NCBI GenBank assembly: GCA_013821985.1
Contig: PNJQ01000004.1
Location: forward strand, 25,191-89,190
Origin: Opitutus sp.
Lineage (GTDB): Bacteria; Verrucomicrobiota; Verrucomicrobiia; Opitutales; Opitutaceae
Direction of reading: 5' to 3'
Length of the DNA: 64,000 nt
The position numbers and the translations under genes were made by a program. This document shows positions 1 to 9,080 of the stretch, in pieces (the stretch's first letter is position 1; each line of letters begins with the position of its first letter). The notes beneath the pieces are model-generated. The model made no database searches, was not told the DNA's origin, and saw only the letters and a list, made by a program, of their open reading frames with translations.

Positions 1-199
1 CGGTCCATACCAGCTTATCGTTGCCCGGCAGACAAACGTCGCTGAGGAGGACGTCGAATTCCTGCCGCGCAAGCTCGCCATCGGCGGCTACGGGATCAGC
101 GGCCACGGCGACGAGAGCACCGTTGCGCCGCAACCAAGCGCCCACCGCGGTGGCGTTCACCGGGTCGTCTTCTACGAACAGAATGCGCGCTCCTAGCAT
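1..199 (-). CDS. Response regulator receiver domain (N-terminal part, runs off window)
   Basis: The 66 visible codons begin MLGARILFVEDDPVNA and form the first half of a CheY-like receiver. The acidic pair D11-D12 binds Mg2+, and D54 in LLSDVCLPGND is the expected phospho-acceptor. The reading frame leaves the window at base 1, so any output domain is unseen. The protein should accept phosphate from a sensor kinase, but none is visible. The start is the first ATG of the frame and no clear Shine-Dalgarno precedes it. Confidence 0.8.
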   Translation of the reverse strand, partial: MLGARILFVEDDPVNATAVGAWLRRNGALVAVAADPVAADGELARQEFDVLLSDVCLPGNDKLVWT

Positions 200-390
200 G
201 AATCTGGTTAAAAGTGGCGGGCAGGATTCCGGCCCACAAGCACTGTTTGGCGCGCCGCCTTCGTGGCCTGGCTGCCGCGGAGAGGTTTCTCCGTCATCCA
301 GACGCCAGTCGCACGACGCCGAAAGACAGACCGAAACACGAATTCCGTTTGCTTGGCTAGTTTTGCGAACTGCTGCGCGCTGCGACTGCT

Positions 391-419
391 AAAAAAAGCA
401 GCCGTCACCGACGGCTGCT
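391..419 (-). terminator. Rho-independent terminator of the PRC-barrel gene
   Basis: Bases 397-405 pair perfectly with 411-419 (9 bp, 5-nt loop). Read on the minus strand the hairpin is followed by seven T residues (397 down to 391). It lies just downstream of the minus-strand stop at 442. Confidence 0.88.
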
Positions 420-441
420 GCGAGGAAGACTGGCACCGCGC

Positions 442-1104
442 TTACTGGCGTTTTCCGCCGGCGCCGGGCGACGTGGATTCGGGCTTCTTCGTGACGTGCA
501 CGTCGTAATCGTTGTCCTGTTTGTCCTTCTTTTCCTCCGTGGCCTTTTGCTGCGTCGATTCGTCGGTGCCGGCGCTCAGCCCGATCGTTTTTTCGCCCTC
601 CGCCGCATTCAGTTTCGGCCAATTGTCCTCGGAGAATCCGGGAGCGGCTGCGAGCCGATCTTTCGCCGCATCGATCAGGAAATGCTGTTCACCGGGTTTC
701 AGGCTGAGCGAATCCAGTGGCACGGCAATCAGCTTGCCACCCCCGAACAGGCCGCCAGTCGAGAGTACCGCATAGGCGATGCGGCCGGACTGCATGTCGA
801 TGACAATGTCCTTCACCTTGCCGACGCGCTCGTTCTGGGTGTTGCGGACTTCCTTGCCGATAATCTCGCTCGCCTTGTTGGCGTCGGTGACCTCGTTGCG
901 CAGTTCGTTCTGCGAAATTTTCAACTGCTCCTTCGAAGCTTCGGTGCCGGGCTGCACCTCCTGCCGGCGCTCGGTCGATTTGGGCTCGGCGTCGCGGCGG
1001 GTGTTGGCGGGATTGGACTGCGGGGAGGATTGCGCAAAGGCGACGGCCGCGGTGGAAAGCGCGATCGCGAGCGTGAGGGAGGCTGGGATTGTTTTCATGT
1101 TCAT
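442..1104 (-). CDS. Exported PRC-barrel domain protein
   Basis: This 220-residue protein starts with a signal peptide (residues 1-24, cleavage probably VAFA/Q). A PRC-barrel follows at about residues 78-155, recognisable from IIGKEVRNTQNERVGKVKDI and AVPLDSLSL. The C-terminus is rich in Lys, Asp and Gln and probably disordered. PRC-barrels are small beta-barrels that bind partner proteins or RNA; exported versions are common and poorly understood, and no catalytic residue is apparent. The frame extends to 1206, but the signal peptide places the start at 1104 or 1098. The gene is transcribed alone, with a strong terminator, and is divergent from a response regulator. Confidence 0.8.
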   Translation of the reverse strand: MNMKTIPASLTLAIALSTAAVAFAQSSPQSNPANTRRDAEPKSTERRQEVQPGTEASKEQLKISQNELRNEVTDANKASEIIGKEVRNTQNERVGKVKDIVIDMQSGRIAYAVLSTGGLFGGGKLIAVPLDSLSLKPGEQHFLIDAAKDRLAAAPGFSEDNWPKLNAAEGEKTIGLSAGTDESTQQKATEEKKDKQDNDYDVHVTKKPESTSPGAGGKRQ

Positions 1105-1297
1105 GTGGGTTGGAGATGAACCAAACGCGACAACCGCGGCGCGCGAAGTTTCCCCTTCAGGCCCGATTGCCGGGAGTTGCCCCATCGGCACGCGGGGAGT
1201 TCGCACCGAGGCCGTGCGGCCTGGCGATTTCCTCGCGGATTACCACCGGGAAACTGCCCCATACCGGCGCGACGAAGTTTTTATTAGGATCCAGCCG

Positions 1298-1741
1298 ATG
1301 CTCAAATTGCTGGTGATCGAAGACGACGAGGCCGACTACCACTTCATCGAAATGGCGCTCAAGGAGACGCGCTTCGCCACGCGCGTGCGCTGGGTGACCG
1401 ATGGCGAACTCGCGATCGACTATCTGAGCGGCCGCGGCCCGCACGCCGATCGCGCCAAATTCCCCGTGCCCGACGTTGTGGTCCTCGACCTGAAGATGCC
1501 GCGGGTCGGCGGCTTCGAACTGCTGCAATGGATGCGCGCGCATCCTGACTATCGCGATACGCCCGCGCTTGTGATGAGTTCCTCCGGTCTGCCGCAGGAC
1601 GTCGCGCGCGCCTACCAGCTCCGTGCGAATTCCTATTTCGTGAAGCCCGGCCGCTTCGAGGATTTCGTCGAACTCTTCCAACTGATCGCCGGCTACTGGA
1701 GTTTCGCCCGCACGCCCGCGCAGGCCCACGCGCACTCCTGA
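1298..1741 (+). CDS. Single-domain response regulator (Rcp1/CheY-like)
   Basis: The 147-residue protein is one receiver domain with no output domain. Acidic residues D9-D10, phospho-acceptor D64 in VLDLKMPR, the Ser switch residues near 95 and the conserved lysine K116 in YFVKPG are all present. The loop before the acceptor Asp is longer than in CheY, as in cyanobacterial phytochrome-associated Rcp1 and similar regulators. It probably relays phosphate from a hybrid or phytochrome-like histidine kinase encoded elsewhere. The frame is open from 779, but ATG 1298 starts the domain correctly and AGGA lies about 10 bases upstream. Confidence 0.88.
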   Translation: MLKLLVIEDDEADYHFIEMALKETRFATRVRWVTDGELAIDYLSGRGPHADRAKFPVPDVVVLDLKMPRVGGFELLQWMRAHPDYRDTPALVMSSSGLPQDVARAYQLRANSYFVKPGRFEDFVELFQLIAGYWSFARTPAQAHAHS

Positions 1742-1790
1742 GCGTGACCGCGGAACTTGGTTCGTCCGCCGCCGTTCAGCACGCCGAGCC

Positions 1791-3416
1791 TTGCCTCGCT
1801 GCGCCGGCCGGCGTCAACTGGCGCGAGTGACGCGCCCGACCGAATGCCGCCTTCCCTTCCGCCTGTATTGGGCTCCGGCCTGTGCCGTCCTCCTGTTGCT
1901 CTCGCGCGGGCCGGCGATGGTTTGTCCGTTCGAGCTGAACGTTGATGAAAGCCAGATGCTCGCCCAGGCGATGCGACTCGCATCGCATCCGGTTCCCTGG
2001 TTGTCGATGGATGGAACGACGAGTGGTCCGGTCAACTCCTGGTTCCTACTCTGCGCCCATTGGCTGACGCGCTTGCCGCTCGATTATCACCTCGCCCATG
2101 GCGCCGCCGCGCTCACGTTGGTCGCGATCTTACTGCTCTGTCACCGCACCGCGGCGAAGTTGTTCGATCCGGCAGCCGCCATCGCCGGCACCGTCGCAGT
2201 CGCCGCCTGGCTGAGCGTCAACCAGCAACCGGACTTCCTGCAATTCGCAAGCGAACTGCCGTCACTCGTTCTGCTCTTCGCCGGACTCGCGGCTGGCGTC
2301 GGTCGCGACGGCCGGGCGGCGACGCAGTGGGGTTCGCTTGCGTTCGCCGGGCTCTGTCTCGGTTTGATTCCGTGGGCCAAACTACAAGCGGCGCCGATCG
2401 CCGCGTTCGCCGGCCTCTGGCTGTGGATCGATGCGTTGCGCGGCAGCCCGGTGCGTCGCATCGCACGCGCGGCGACGCTGGCCGCGGCGGCAATATTGCC
2501 CAGCGCGATCATGCTCGCGTGGCTGGCCCGGACCGGGGCGCTTGAACAATTCCAGCGCTCTTACCTTGAAACCGGGCTGCTCTACAGCGGCTCGAAATCG
2601 TTCGCGCAATCGGCGCGCGATCTGCTCGAACTTTTCACGGGGCGTTACGTTTCTCCTCTCGCGCTCGCCGGTGTCGCGCTGCTCGCGTTCGCCATTTGGC
2701 GCGCCCCGTCTGCGGAATTCCGGTCAACGCTGCGGCGCCGCGCCCCCGCACTGGCGCTCATCGGATTTCTCGTCGTTGCCGCCATCGGAGCCTGCGTAAA
2801 ACCCCAGACGCAGTTCCCGCACTACCAATTTTTCCTCGTTTTCCCGACGGGCCTGCTCATCGCGGCGGCGCTGGATCTGGCGGGAGCCGCGAAGCTGGGT
2901 CCAATCGCGCTTCAATCCCGATTCGGTTTCGGGGCCGTGCTGGTCGCGTTAGCGCTCGGACCGCTGCTCGCCCAGGCGCCCGGATTCGACACGGTGCGTT
3001 CGACGCTCGGCATTCTGCGCCTCGATCCACTGACCATCATCCAAGCCCGGCGCGCTGCCGTCGTGCGCGCCGCGGCACCGGACGCGCGCTCGCTGGCAGT
3101 CTGGGGCTGGGAGCCCGGGCTGTATGTGTCGCTCCAGCTGCCGCCCTCGACCCGGCACGCGATCAATCATTTCCTTCTACTGCCGGGACCGCACCGGCAA
3201 TACCTGCGCGAGACTTTTCTCACCGACCTGCTCATCGAACGACCTGAAGTCGTCGTGAGTGTGACCGGCGGATTCTCGCTGATGAACGCGGACGACGATG
3301 GCCGTTTTTTGGAACTCGAACGTCTGCTCACCACGAACTACGTGCTCGCTGCCAGGGAGCGGATGAGCGACGATTCCGTCGTTTCCGTTCACCGTCGCCA
3401 GCCCGCCCCGCGCTAG
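1791..3416 (+). CDS. GT39/ArnT-like multi-span membrane glycosyltransferase
   Basis: This is a protein of about 541 residues with roughly ten hydrophobic segments. After the first segment comes an acidic pair, D52-E53 in LNVDESQMLAQA. This matches the catalytic first periplasmic loop of PMT/ArnT-type (GT-C) transferases, which use polyprenyl-phosphate-linked sugars. The C-terminal 100 residues are soluble. It is the first gene of a tight operon whose next gene makes a polyprenyl-phosphate product, so it is a good candidate for the enzyme that spends the lipid-linked sugar. The start is uncertain: TTG 1791, or GTG 1827 immediately before the basic N-terminus. The acceptor is unknown. Confidence 0.65.
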   Translation: MPRCAGRRQLARVTRPTECRLPFRLYWAPACAVLLLLSRGPAMVCPFELNVDESQMLAQAMRLASHPVPWLSMDGTTSGPVNSWFLLCAHWLTRLPLDYHLAHGAAALTLVAILLLCHRTAAKLFDPAAAIAGTVAVAAWLSVNQQPDFLQFASELPSLVLLFAGLAAGVGRDGRAATQWGSLAFAGLCLGLIPWAKLQAAPIAAFAGLWLWIDALRGSPVRRIARAATLAAAAILPSAIMLAWLARTGALEQFQRSYLETGLLYSGSKSFAQSARDLLELFTGRYVSPLALAGVALLAFAIWRAPSAEFRSTLRRRAPALALIGFLVVAAIGACVKPQTQFPHYQFFLVFPTGLLIAAALDLAGAAKLGPIALQSRFGFGAVLVALALGPLLAQAPGFDTVRSTLGILRLDPLTIIQARRAAVVRAAAPDARSLAVWGWEPGLYVSLQLPPSTRHAINHFLLLPGPHRQYLRETFLTDLLIERPEVVVSVTGGFSLMNADDDGRFLELERLLTTNYVLAARERMSDDSVVSVHRRQPAPR

Positions 3417-3426
3417 ACCTACCCTC

Positions 3427-4869
3427 ATGCCGACCGCTCTTCCTGCGAGTGTGCCGATTCCACTTTGCGTGGACCTCGATGGCACGTTGCTGCGCACGGA
3501 TCTGCTTTGGGAAAGCGCCCTTGATGTTGTGCGGCGCGAGCCGCTGACCGTCTTCGCACTTCCGGTGTGGCTGACGCGCGGCCGCGCCTGCCTCAAAGCC
3601 CAACTCGCCGCTCGCGCGCGCATCGACGTTTCCCGTCTGCCTTTCAATGACGAGTTGCTCGACTGGTTGCGCGCGGCGTACACGGAGGGACGCGTCCTGT
3701 TTCTCGTCACCGCCAGTGACCGCGCGCTGGCCGAGAAAATCTCCGGCCATCTGGGAATTTTCGCCGGCGTGCTCGCCAGCGACGGGCAGACCAATCTCGC
3801 CGGCACCGCCAAGGCGGGGCGGTTGGTGGCGCAGTTCGGGGAAAATGGTTTCGACTATGCGGCCAACGGCGCGGTGGACGTCGCTGTCTGGCGCCAGGCG
3901 CGCAGCGCCGTGCTGGTCAACGCCTCGGCCCGCACCCGCCACCGCGCCGGCCAAGTCACCTCCGTGAGCCGCGAGTTTGCGCCACAAGCCTCCCGTGGCG
4001 CTGCTTTGCTGCGCGCCCTGCGGCCGCACCAATGGGTGAAAAACCTGATCGTGTTCGTGCCGCTCCTCACGTCGCACCAGTTGCTCTCGCCCTCGCTCGT
4101 CACCACGGGCCTGCTGGCATTTGCGGCGTTTTGCCTCTGCGCGTCGGCTATCTATCTGGCCAATGACGTGTTCGATCTCGAGGCCGACCGCCGCCACCCC
4201 GCCAAGCAGCACCGGCCTTTTGCCGCGGGCGCCCTGCCCCTCACGTGGGCACTCGCCGGCACGCCGCTGTTGCTCGTGGCGGGCTTCGCGCTGGCGCTCG
4301 TCGTCACGCCCGCGTTCGCCCTCGTCCTCGCCTGCTACGCCGCGCTGGCCATCGCGTATTCGTGGCGGCTCAAGCAAACTGCGCTGCTCGACGTGCTCGT
4401 GCTCGCTGCGCTCTACACGATCCGACTCATTGCGGGCCACGCCGCCACCGGCGTCAGGTATTCGGAATGGCTCCTCGCATTTTCGATGTTCCTCTTCGTC
4501 AGCCTCGCTCTGGTGAAACGCTTTCAGGAGATTCAGGCCCAAGGCGCGCTACCGGCCACGCAATGGATTCCCGGTCGCGGCTACGTTCCAGGCGACCTCG
4601 GATTGCTCGCGTCGTTCGGCGCGGCGAGCGGTTATCTCTCCGTCATGGTCATGGCGCTCTACGTCAGCAGCGAACAAGTCCGCCTGCTCTACCGACAGCC
4701 GCTGCTCCTCCTCCTGATCTGCCCGCTTCTGCTCTACTGGATCAGCCGTGTCTGGCTGCACACTCACCGCGGCAAGATGCACGACGACCCCGTCGTCTTT
4801 GCTCTGAAGGACCGCGTCAGCTACGCCATCGGCGCGGGTGCGCTCGGCGTCATCTGGCTGGCCACGTGA
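3427..4869 (+). CDS. HAD phosphatase-UbiA prenyltransferase fusion (DPPR synthase-like)
   Basis: Residues 1-180 form a HAD hydrolase with the nucleophile motif DLDGTLLRTD (D16, D18). Residues 195-480 form a UbiA-type integral membrane transferase. The UbiA motif at 246-264 (NDVFDLEADRRHPAK, then RP) resembles decaprenylphosphoryl-5-phosphoribose synthase rather than the quinone-pathway UbiA. The family moves 5-phosphoribose from PRPP to a polyprenyl phosphate, and a fused HAD would remove the 5-phosphate. The gene starts 10 bases after the glycosyltransferase stop, and the next gene starts 4 bases after this one ends. Substrate assignment is by motif only. Confidence 0.78.
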   Translation: MPTALPASVPIPLCVDLDGTLLRTDLLWESALDVVRREPLTVFALPVWLTRGRACLKAQLAARARIDVSRLPFNDELLDWLRAAYTEGRVLFLVTASDRALAEKISGHLGIFAGVLASDGQTNLAGTAKAGRLVAQFGENGFDYAANGAVDVAVWRQARSAVLVNASARTRHRAGQVTSVSREFAPQASRGAALLRALRPHQWVKNLIVFVPLLTSHQLLSPSLVTTGLLAFAAFCLCASAIYLANDVFDLEADRRHPAKQHRPFAAGALPLTWALAGTPLLLVAGFALALVVTPAFALVLACYAALAIAYSWRLKQTALLDVLVLAALYTIRLIAGHAATGVRYSEWLLAFSMFLFVSLALVKRFQEIQAQGALPATQWIPGRGYVPGDLGLLASFGAASGYLSVMVMALYVSSEQVRLLYRQPLLLLLICPLLLYWISRVWLHTHRGKMHDDPVVFALKDRVSYAIGAGALGVIWLAT

Positions 4870-4873
4870 TCTC

Positions 4874-6706
4874 GTGAACGGCGCAACGCCCCACTCGCTG
4901 CTCCACGACGTCGTCTCCGCGCTCGCCTACACCGTGGCCGCGGATTTGGTCGATCCGCACGCCGCTCCCGCCGCCCACAACGATCTCACCGCATTCGTGC
5001 TCCGCGAACACGGTCGCATGACGGATTATCTCCACGGTCCGCTCGCGGCCTTGACCCTCGGATTCGACACCGCGGGCCTGCTGCGCGCCGGCCGACGCTT
5101 CCGCCACCAGTGCCCCGCGACGCGACGCGCGCAACTCGCGCGCTGGCGAGACTCGCGGGTGGGCGCCCAACGCGATTTTGCCCGCCTCTACGACAGCCTC
5201 GCCACCCTCGCCTACTACAGCCGCTCGCAGCCGGATGTCACGGCGTCGCCCGCCGCCGAATTCGCCGACGGCGTGCTCGGACAACCCGATCGCCTGATCG
5301 ACTGCGAAGTCGTCGTCATCGGCTCCGGACCGGGCGGCAGCATCACGGCCTGCCTGCTCGCCGAAGCGGGGCGCGACGTGTTGCTGCTCGAGGAAGGTCC
5401 CTGTCTCACGCAGGAATCGTGTGCGCCATTCTCGCGCCAGGAAATGGAGCAAAAATACCGCAATGGCGGCCTCACTGTCGCGCTGGGCCGGACCAAAATC
5501 GCCTACGTCGAGGGCCGCTGCGTCGGAGGCGGGAGCGAAATCAACAGCGGGCTTTATCACCGCACGCCACCTGAAATCCTCGCGCAATGGCAGCGCGAGT
5601 TCGCTGTGGCCGGCCTGAGTGCAAGCGACATGGAACCGCATTTCGCCGCGTGCGAGCGCGACCTCTCGGTTTCACTCATGCCGGGTTCGCCTCCTCCGGC
5701 TTCCGCCCGCCTGCACGCTGGCGCCTCAGCGCTCGGCTGGAAATCTTTCGAGGTGCCGCGCTGGTATCGCTACGACCCCGCGCATCCGCAGGGCGTGCGC
5801 CAGTCGATGACGCGCACGTTCGTGCCGCGCTTCGTCGCCGCGGGCGGAAGAATTCTGCCCGACACGCGCGCGAACCGGCTCCGCCGCGACGGAACACGGT
5901 GGGAACTCTTCGCGCAGCATCGCTCTGATGGCGCAGTCCGCATCCGCGCGCAAACGGTCTTTGTGTGCGGCGGCGCGGTGCAGACGCCCGCCTTGCTGCA
6001 ACGCAGCGGCGTCGGAACCCATGTCGGCCGCTCGCTGCGACTTCATCCCACGGTGAAGCTCGTCGCCCGTTTTCCCGAGCCGGTGAATTCCGACACGATG
6101 GGTGTGCCGGTGCATCAGGTGAAGGAATTCGCGCCGCGCCTAAGCTTCGGCTGCTCGATCAGCACGCCGCCCTATCTCGCGCTGGCTTTGCTCGACCATC
6201 CGGGATTGCCGCGCGACGTCGCGCAAAGCTGGCCGCACCTCGCGACCTACTACGCCATGACTTGTGGCGAGGGACACGGGACCGTCCGCGCACTGCCCGG
6301 CTTTCGCGATCCGCTCGTGCGCTATCGGCTCACCCCACACGATCAGGCCACGCTCGGCGAAGGCCTGCAAAAACTCGCGCGGGCCCTCTTCGCCGCCGGA
6401 GCGGAAGCCGTGATGCCAAGCCTGCCAGGCAGTCCGGTGCTCCGTTCCGCCGAAGAACTGGCGCGGCGCCCGGTTTCGCTGCCACCGGGCGCCAGTGGAC
6501 TAATGACCATTCATCTCTTCTCCTCCTGCCCGATGGGCGAAAACACGGCAAAGTGCGCAACCGACTCGTTCGGACGAGTCCACGGCGTGCCGGGACTCAT
6601 CGTCTCGGATGCAAGCTTGCTCTGCGGCTCGCCGGGCGTGAATCCCCAAGGAACGATCATGGCGCTCGCGCGGCGCAACGCGCTGCATTTTCTCGGACAA
6701 CTCTGA
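4874..6706 (+). CDS. GMC-family FAD oxidoreductase
   Basis: The protein has 610 residues. The FAD dinucleotide-binding motif is at about 146-175 (VVVIGSGPGGSITACLLAEA). The C-terminal GMC signature NPQGTIMALARRNA is intact, as is a preceding Ser-Asp (VSDASLLCGSPG). An N-terminal extension of about 140 residues is helical and unlike choline dehydrogenase. GMC enzymes oxidise alcohols to carbonyls. Set between a polyprenyl-phosphoribose synthase-like gene and two SDR genes, it may supply the oxidation half of a sugar epimerisation, the role DprE1 plays in actinobacteria. The frame opens at 4838, but GTG 4874, just after the upstream stop, fits better. Confidence 0.8.
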   Translation: MNGATPHSLLHDVVSALAYTVAADLVDPHAAPAAHNDLTAFVLREHGRMTDYLHGPLAALTLGFDTAGLLRAGRRFRHQCPATRRAQLARWRDSRVGAQRDFARLYDSLATLAYYSRSQPDVTASPAAEFADGVLGQPDRLIDCEVVVIGSGPGGSITACLLAEAGRDVLLLEEGPCLTQESCAPFSRQEMEQKYRNGGLTVALGRTKIAYVEGRCVGGGSEINSGLYHRTPPEILAQWQREFAVAGLSASDMEPHFAACERDLSVSLMPGSPPPASARLHAGASALGWKSFEVPRWYRYDPAHPQGVRQSMTRTFVPRFVAAGGRILPDTRANRLRRDGTRWELFAQHRSDGAVRIRAQTVFVCGGAVQTPALLQRSGVGTHVGRSLRLHPTVKLVARFPEPVNSDTMGVPVHQVKEFAPRLSFGCSISTPPYLALALLDHPGLPRDVAQSWPHLATYYAMTCGEGHGTVRALPGFRDPLVRYRLTPHDQATLGEGLQKLARALFAAGAEAVMPSLPGSPVLRSAEELARRPVSLPPGASGLMTIHLFSSCPMGENTAKCATDSFGRVHGVPGLIVSDASLLCGSPGVNPQGTIMALARRNALHFLGQL

Positions 6707-6708
6707 TC

Positions 6709-7770
6709 ATGGATTTTGCAACCAACGACCTCATCGTCACCGGCGCGCTGGGCTGGCTCGGCCAGCGACTCGTCGAGTCGATCGTCCACGGCTTACCCGA
6801 TCATCCGGCGCTGCGTTTGCCGGCGGCCGCCTCGCACGTCCGGGCATTCGTTCTTCCCGGACAGGATGCGACCGAACTGTTGCGCCGCTGCCCCGGGATT
6901 CAAATCGTCACGGGCGACGTGCGGTCCACGGAAGACTGCGAGCGTCTGTTCGCCGGCACGCAACGGGCCGTCGTCTTTCACACGGCGGGCGTCATCCATC
7001 CTCGCCGCGTCCGCGAATTCTCCGAGGTCAATGTCCGCGGCACGCAAAACGTGCTCGCCGCCGCCGAACGGCACGGAGCCCGCCGCGCGGTCGTGGTTTC
7101 GTCCAACTCTCCCTGTGGCTGCAACCCGCACCCCGATCATCTTTTCGACGAACATTCGCCCTATCGTCCTTACATGCACTACGGGCGCTCGAAGATGCAG
7201 ATGGAACTGGCGGTGCACGCGGCGCAGTCGCGCGGCGCTCTTGAAACGGTGCTGGTGCGCACGCCGTGGTTCTACGGCACGAACCAGCCGCCGCGACAAA
7301 CGCTGTTTTTCTCCATGGTCCGCGACGGCAAGGCGCCGATTGTCGGCGGAGGACACAATCTCCGCTCGATGAGCTACCTCGACAATCTTTGCCAGGGTCT
7401 GCTGCTGGCTGCACTCACGCCGCGGGCTGCCGGCCAAGTGTATTGGATCGCGGATCGTCGCCCCTATTCGATGAACGAGATCATCGACACCATCGAGCGC
7501 CTGCTCGAAGACGAATTCGGTCACCGTTGCGCGCATCGCAGGATGCGATTGCCCGGACTGGCGAGCGACATCGCGCGCGCCGTGGATTTTTCGCTCCAAG
7601 CCGTCGGGCTCTACCACCAGAAGATCCACGTGCTCTCCGAAATGAACCAGACAATCGCGTGCTCCATGGCGCGGGCGGAACGCGAACTCGGCTACGACCC
7701 GCGCATCGAACTCGAGGAAGGCATGCGCCGCTCGTTGCGCTGGTGCGTCGAACGCGGGGTGAAGTTCTGA
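6709..7770 (+). CDS. Extended SDR NAD(P)-dependent epimerase/dehydrogenase 1
   Basis: This is a 353-residue extended short-chain dehydrogenase. It has a Rossmann motif near the N-terminus (VTGALGWLGQRL), a Ser in VVVSSNSP and the catalytic Tyr-Lys pair in YMHYGRSKMQ. The C-terminal half is the substrate-binding region typical of sugar-nucleotide or sterol/3-beta-HSD-like epimerases. It starts two bases after the GMC oxidoreductase stop. A plausible role is reduction of a keto-sugar made by that oxidase. The exact substrate cannot be read from the sequence. Confidence 0.82.
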   Translation: MDFATNDLIVTGALGWLGQRLVESIVHGLPDHPALRLPAAASHVRAFVLPGQDATELLRRCPGIQIVTGDVRSTEDCERLFAGTQRAVVFHTAGVIHPRRVREFSEVNVRGTQNVLAAAERHGARRAVVVSSNSPCGCNPHPDHLFDEHSPYRPYMHYGRSKMQMELAVHAAQSRGALETVLVRTPWFYGTNQPPRQTLFFSMVRDGKAPIVGGGHNLRSMSYLDNLCQGLLLAALTPRAAGQVYWIADRRPYSMNEIIDTIERLLEDEFGHRCAHRRMRLPGLASDIARAVDFSLQAVGLYHQKIHVLSEMNQTIACSMARAERELGYDPRIELEEGMRRSLRWCVERGVKF

Positions 7771-8816
7771 TGAACGCAAATCCCCCCCGCGCCCTCGTCA
7801 CGGGTGGCTCCGGCTACTTCGGCTCGTTGCTGCGCGACCGGCTGCGCTCGCGCGGAACGACCGTGCGCAGCTTCGACCTGGTCGATGCCACGGATCGCCC
7901 GCCCGAGGTTGAATTCGCCGCGGGTGATATCCGCGATGCCGACGCCGTCGCTGCGGCCTGTCGCGAGTGTGCCACCGTTTACCACTGTGTCGCGCAGGTG
8001 CCGCTCGCCAAGGATCGCGCGCTTTTCGAGTCGGTCAACCGCCGCGGCACGGAGGTTTTGCTCGGCGCGGCCCAGGCGGCGGGCGCGAGCAAGGTCATCT
8101 ACGTTTCCTCCAGCGCGGTCTATGGCGCCCCGAACACCAATCCCGTCACGGAAGCCACGCCGCCAGCGCCGGCCGAGGACTACGGCCGGGCCAAACTCGC
8201 CGGAGAAAGCCTCTGTCACGAATTCGCCGCCCGCGGCCTCGACGTCACCATTGTTCGCCCGCGCACCATCATTGGACACGGTCGGCTCGGCATTTTTCAA
8301 ATTCTCTTCGAGTGGATTCGCACCGGCTACAATGTGCCGGTGCTCGGCGACGGCGCCAATCTCTACCAATTTGTCCACGCGGACGACCTCGCGGATGCTT
8401 GCATCCTGGCCGCCGCCCGGCCGGGAGCCACCACCTACAACTGCGGCGCGGCTGAGTTCGGCACCATGCGCGAAGCGCTGACGCACCTCTGCGCTCACGC
8501 GGGCACCGGCTCGCGCGTGCGCCGCGTCCCGTTCGCGCCGGCCGTGTTCGCCATGAACGCTGCCAGCGGGCTCGGCCTTTCCCCGCTCGGACCGTATCAC
8601 GCCCTCATGTATGGTCGCTCGATGTTCTTCGACATCACCAAGGCGCGACACGAACTCGGCTGGCAGCCGCGCTACTCGAACCAAGCGATGCTGTCACAGA
8701 GTTACGACTGGTATGTCGCGCACCGCGACGAGGTGCTCCGGGCGCACGCCGCCGCCTCGCATCATCGTTCCGCCGTCAAGCAAGGCGTGCTGGCGCTCGC
8801 CAAATACCTGCTCTGA
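7770..8816 (+). CDS. Extended SDR NAD(P)-dependent epimerase/dehydrogenase 2
   Basis: This second extended SDR of 348 residues has the Rossmann motif VTGGSGYFGSLL, a catalytic Ser in VIYVSSSAVYG and a Tyr-Lys pair in EDYGRAKLAGE. Its start overlaps the stop of the upstream SDR by one base (TGATG), so the two are probably translationally coupled and may act in sequence. It resembles UDP-glucose-4-epimerase-like and hydroxysteroid dehydrogenase-like SDRs. It is the last gene of the five-gene operon. No terminator is evident after it. Confidence 0.82.
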   Translation: MNANPPRALVTGGSGYFGSLLRDRLRSRGTTVRSFDLVDATDRPPEVEFAAGDIRDADAVAAACRECATVYHCVAQVPLAKDRALFESVNRRGTEVLLGAAQAAGASKVIYVSSSAVYGAPNTNPVTEATPPAPAEDYGRAKLAGESLCHEFAARGLDVTIVRPRTIIGHGRLGIFQILFEWIRTGYNVPVLGDGANLYQFVHADDLADACILAAARPGATTYNCGAAEFGTMREALTHLCAHAGTGSRVRRVPFAPAVFAMNAASGLGLSPLGPYHALMYGRSMFFDITKARHELGWQPRYSNQAMLSQSYDWYVAHRDEVLRAHAAASHHRSAVKQGVLALAKYLL

Positions 8817-8826
8817 AATTCCGCGA

Positions 8827-8919
8827 CTAGCCACGCCGGCCCAGGCTGTCATCGAAGACAATCAGGGTCAGGATGACGGCGATGAGCAGGAACAGCGCTA
8901 CCGTGAGGTTCAGATCCAT
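8827..8919 (-). CDS. Putative 30-residue single-span membrane peptide
   Basis: The frame reads MDLNLTVALFLLIAVILTLI, then VFDDSLGRRG and a stop. It is one hydrophobic helix (about residues 7-22) with a short acidic/basic tail, like many bacterial small membrane proteins. It lies in the otherwise empty stretch after the SDR operon and is antisense to nothing known. The hydrophobic content is far from what this GC-rich DNA gives by chance. No convincing Shine-Dalgarno is present: GGAG lies too far upstream. Function is unknown. Confidence 0.4.
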   Translation of the reverse strand: MDLNLTVALFLLIAVILTLIVFDDSLGRRG

Positions 8920-9080
8920 CGTGACGGTGACCTTCGCTCCACCGCGCGTTCCGGTCAATGGGTGCAGGCGGGATTATCCACCGAAACATTCATCCGCACC
9001 GCACCCGACCCCACCCCACGATAATTCGCCCCAACCTTCGGGCTGGGTGCCCCGGACGAATCCGCGCTTTCGAGGAAAAT

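Noticed and set aside
208..408. Minus-strand frame of 66 codons before the response regulator
   Set aside because: It begins inside the terminator hairpin of the PRC-barrel gene and shows no protein-like pattern.
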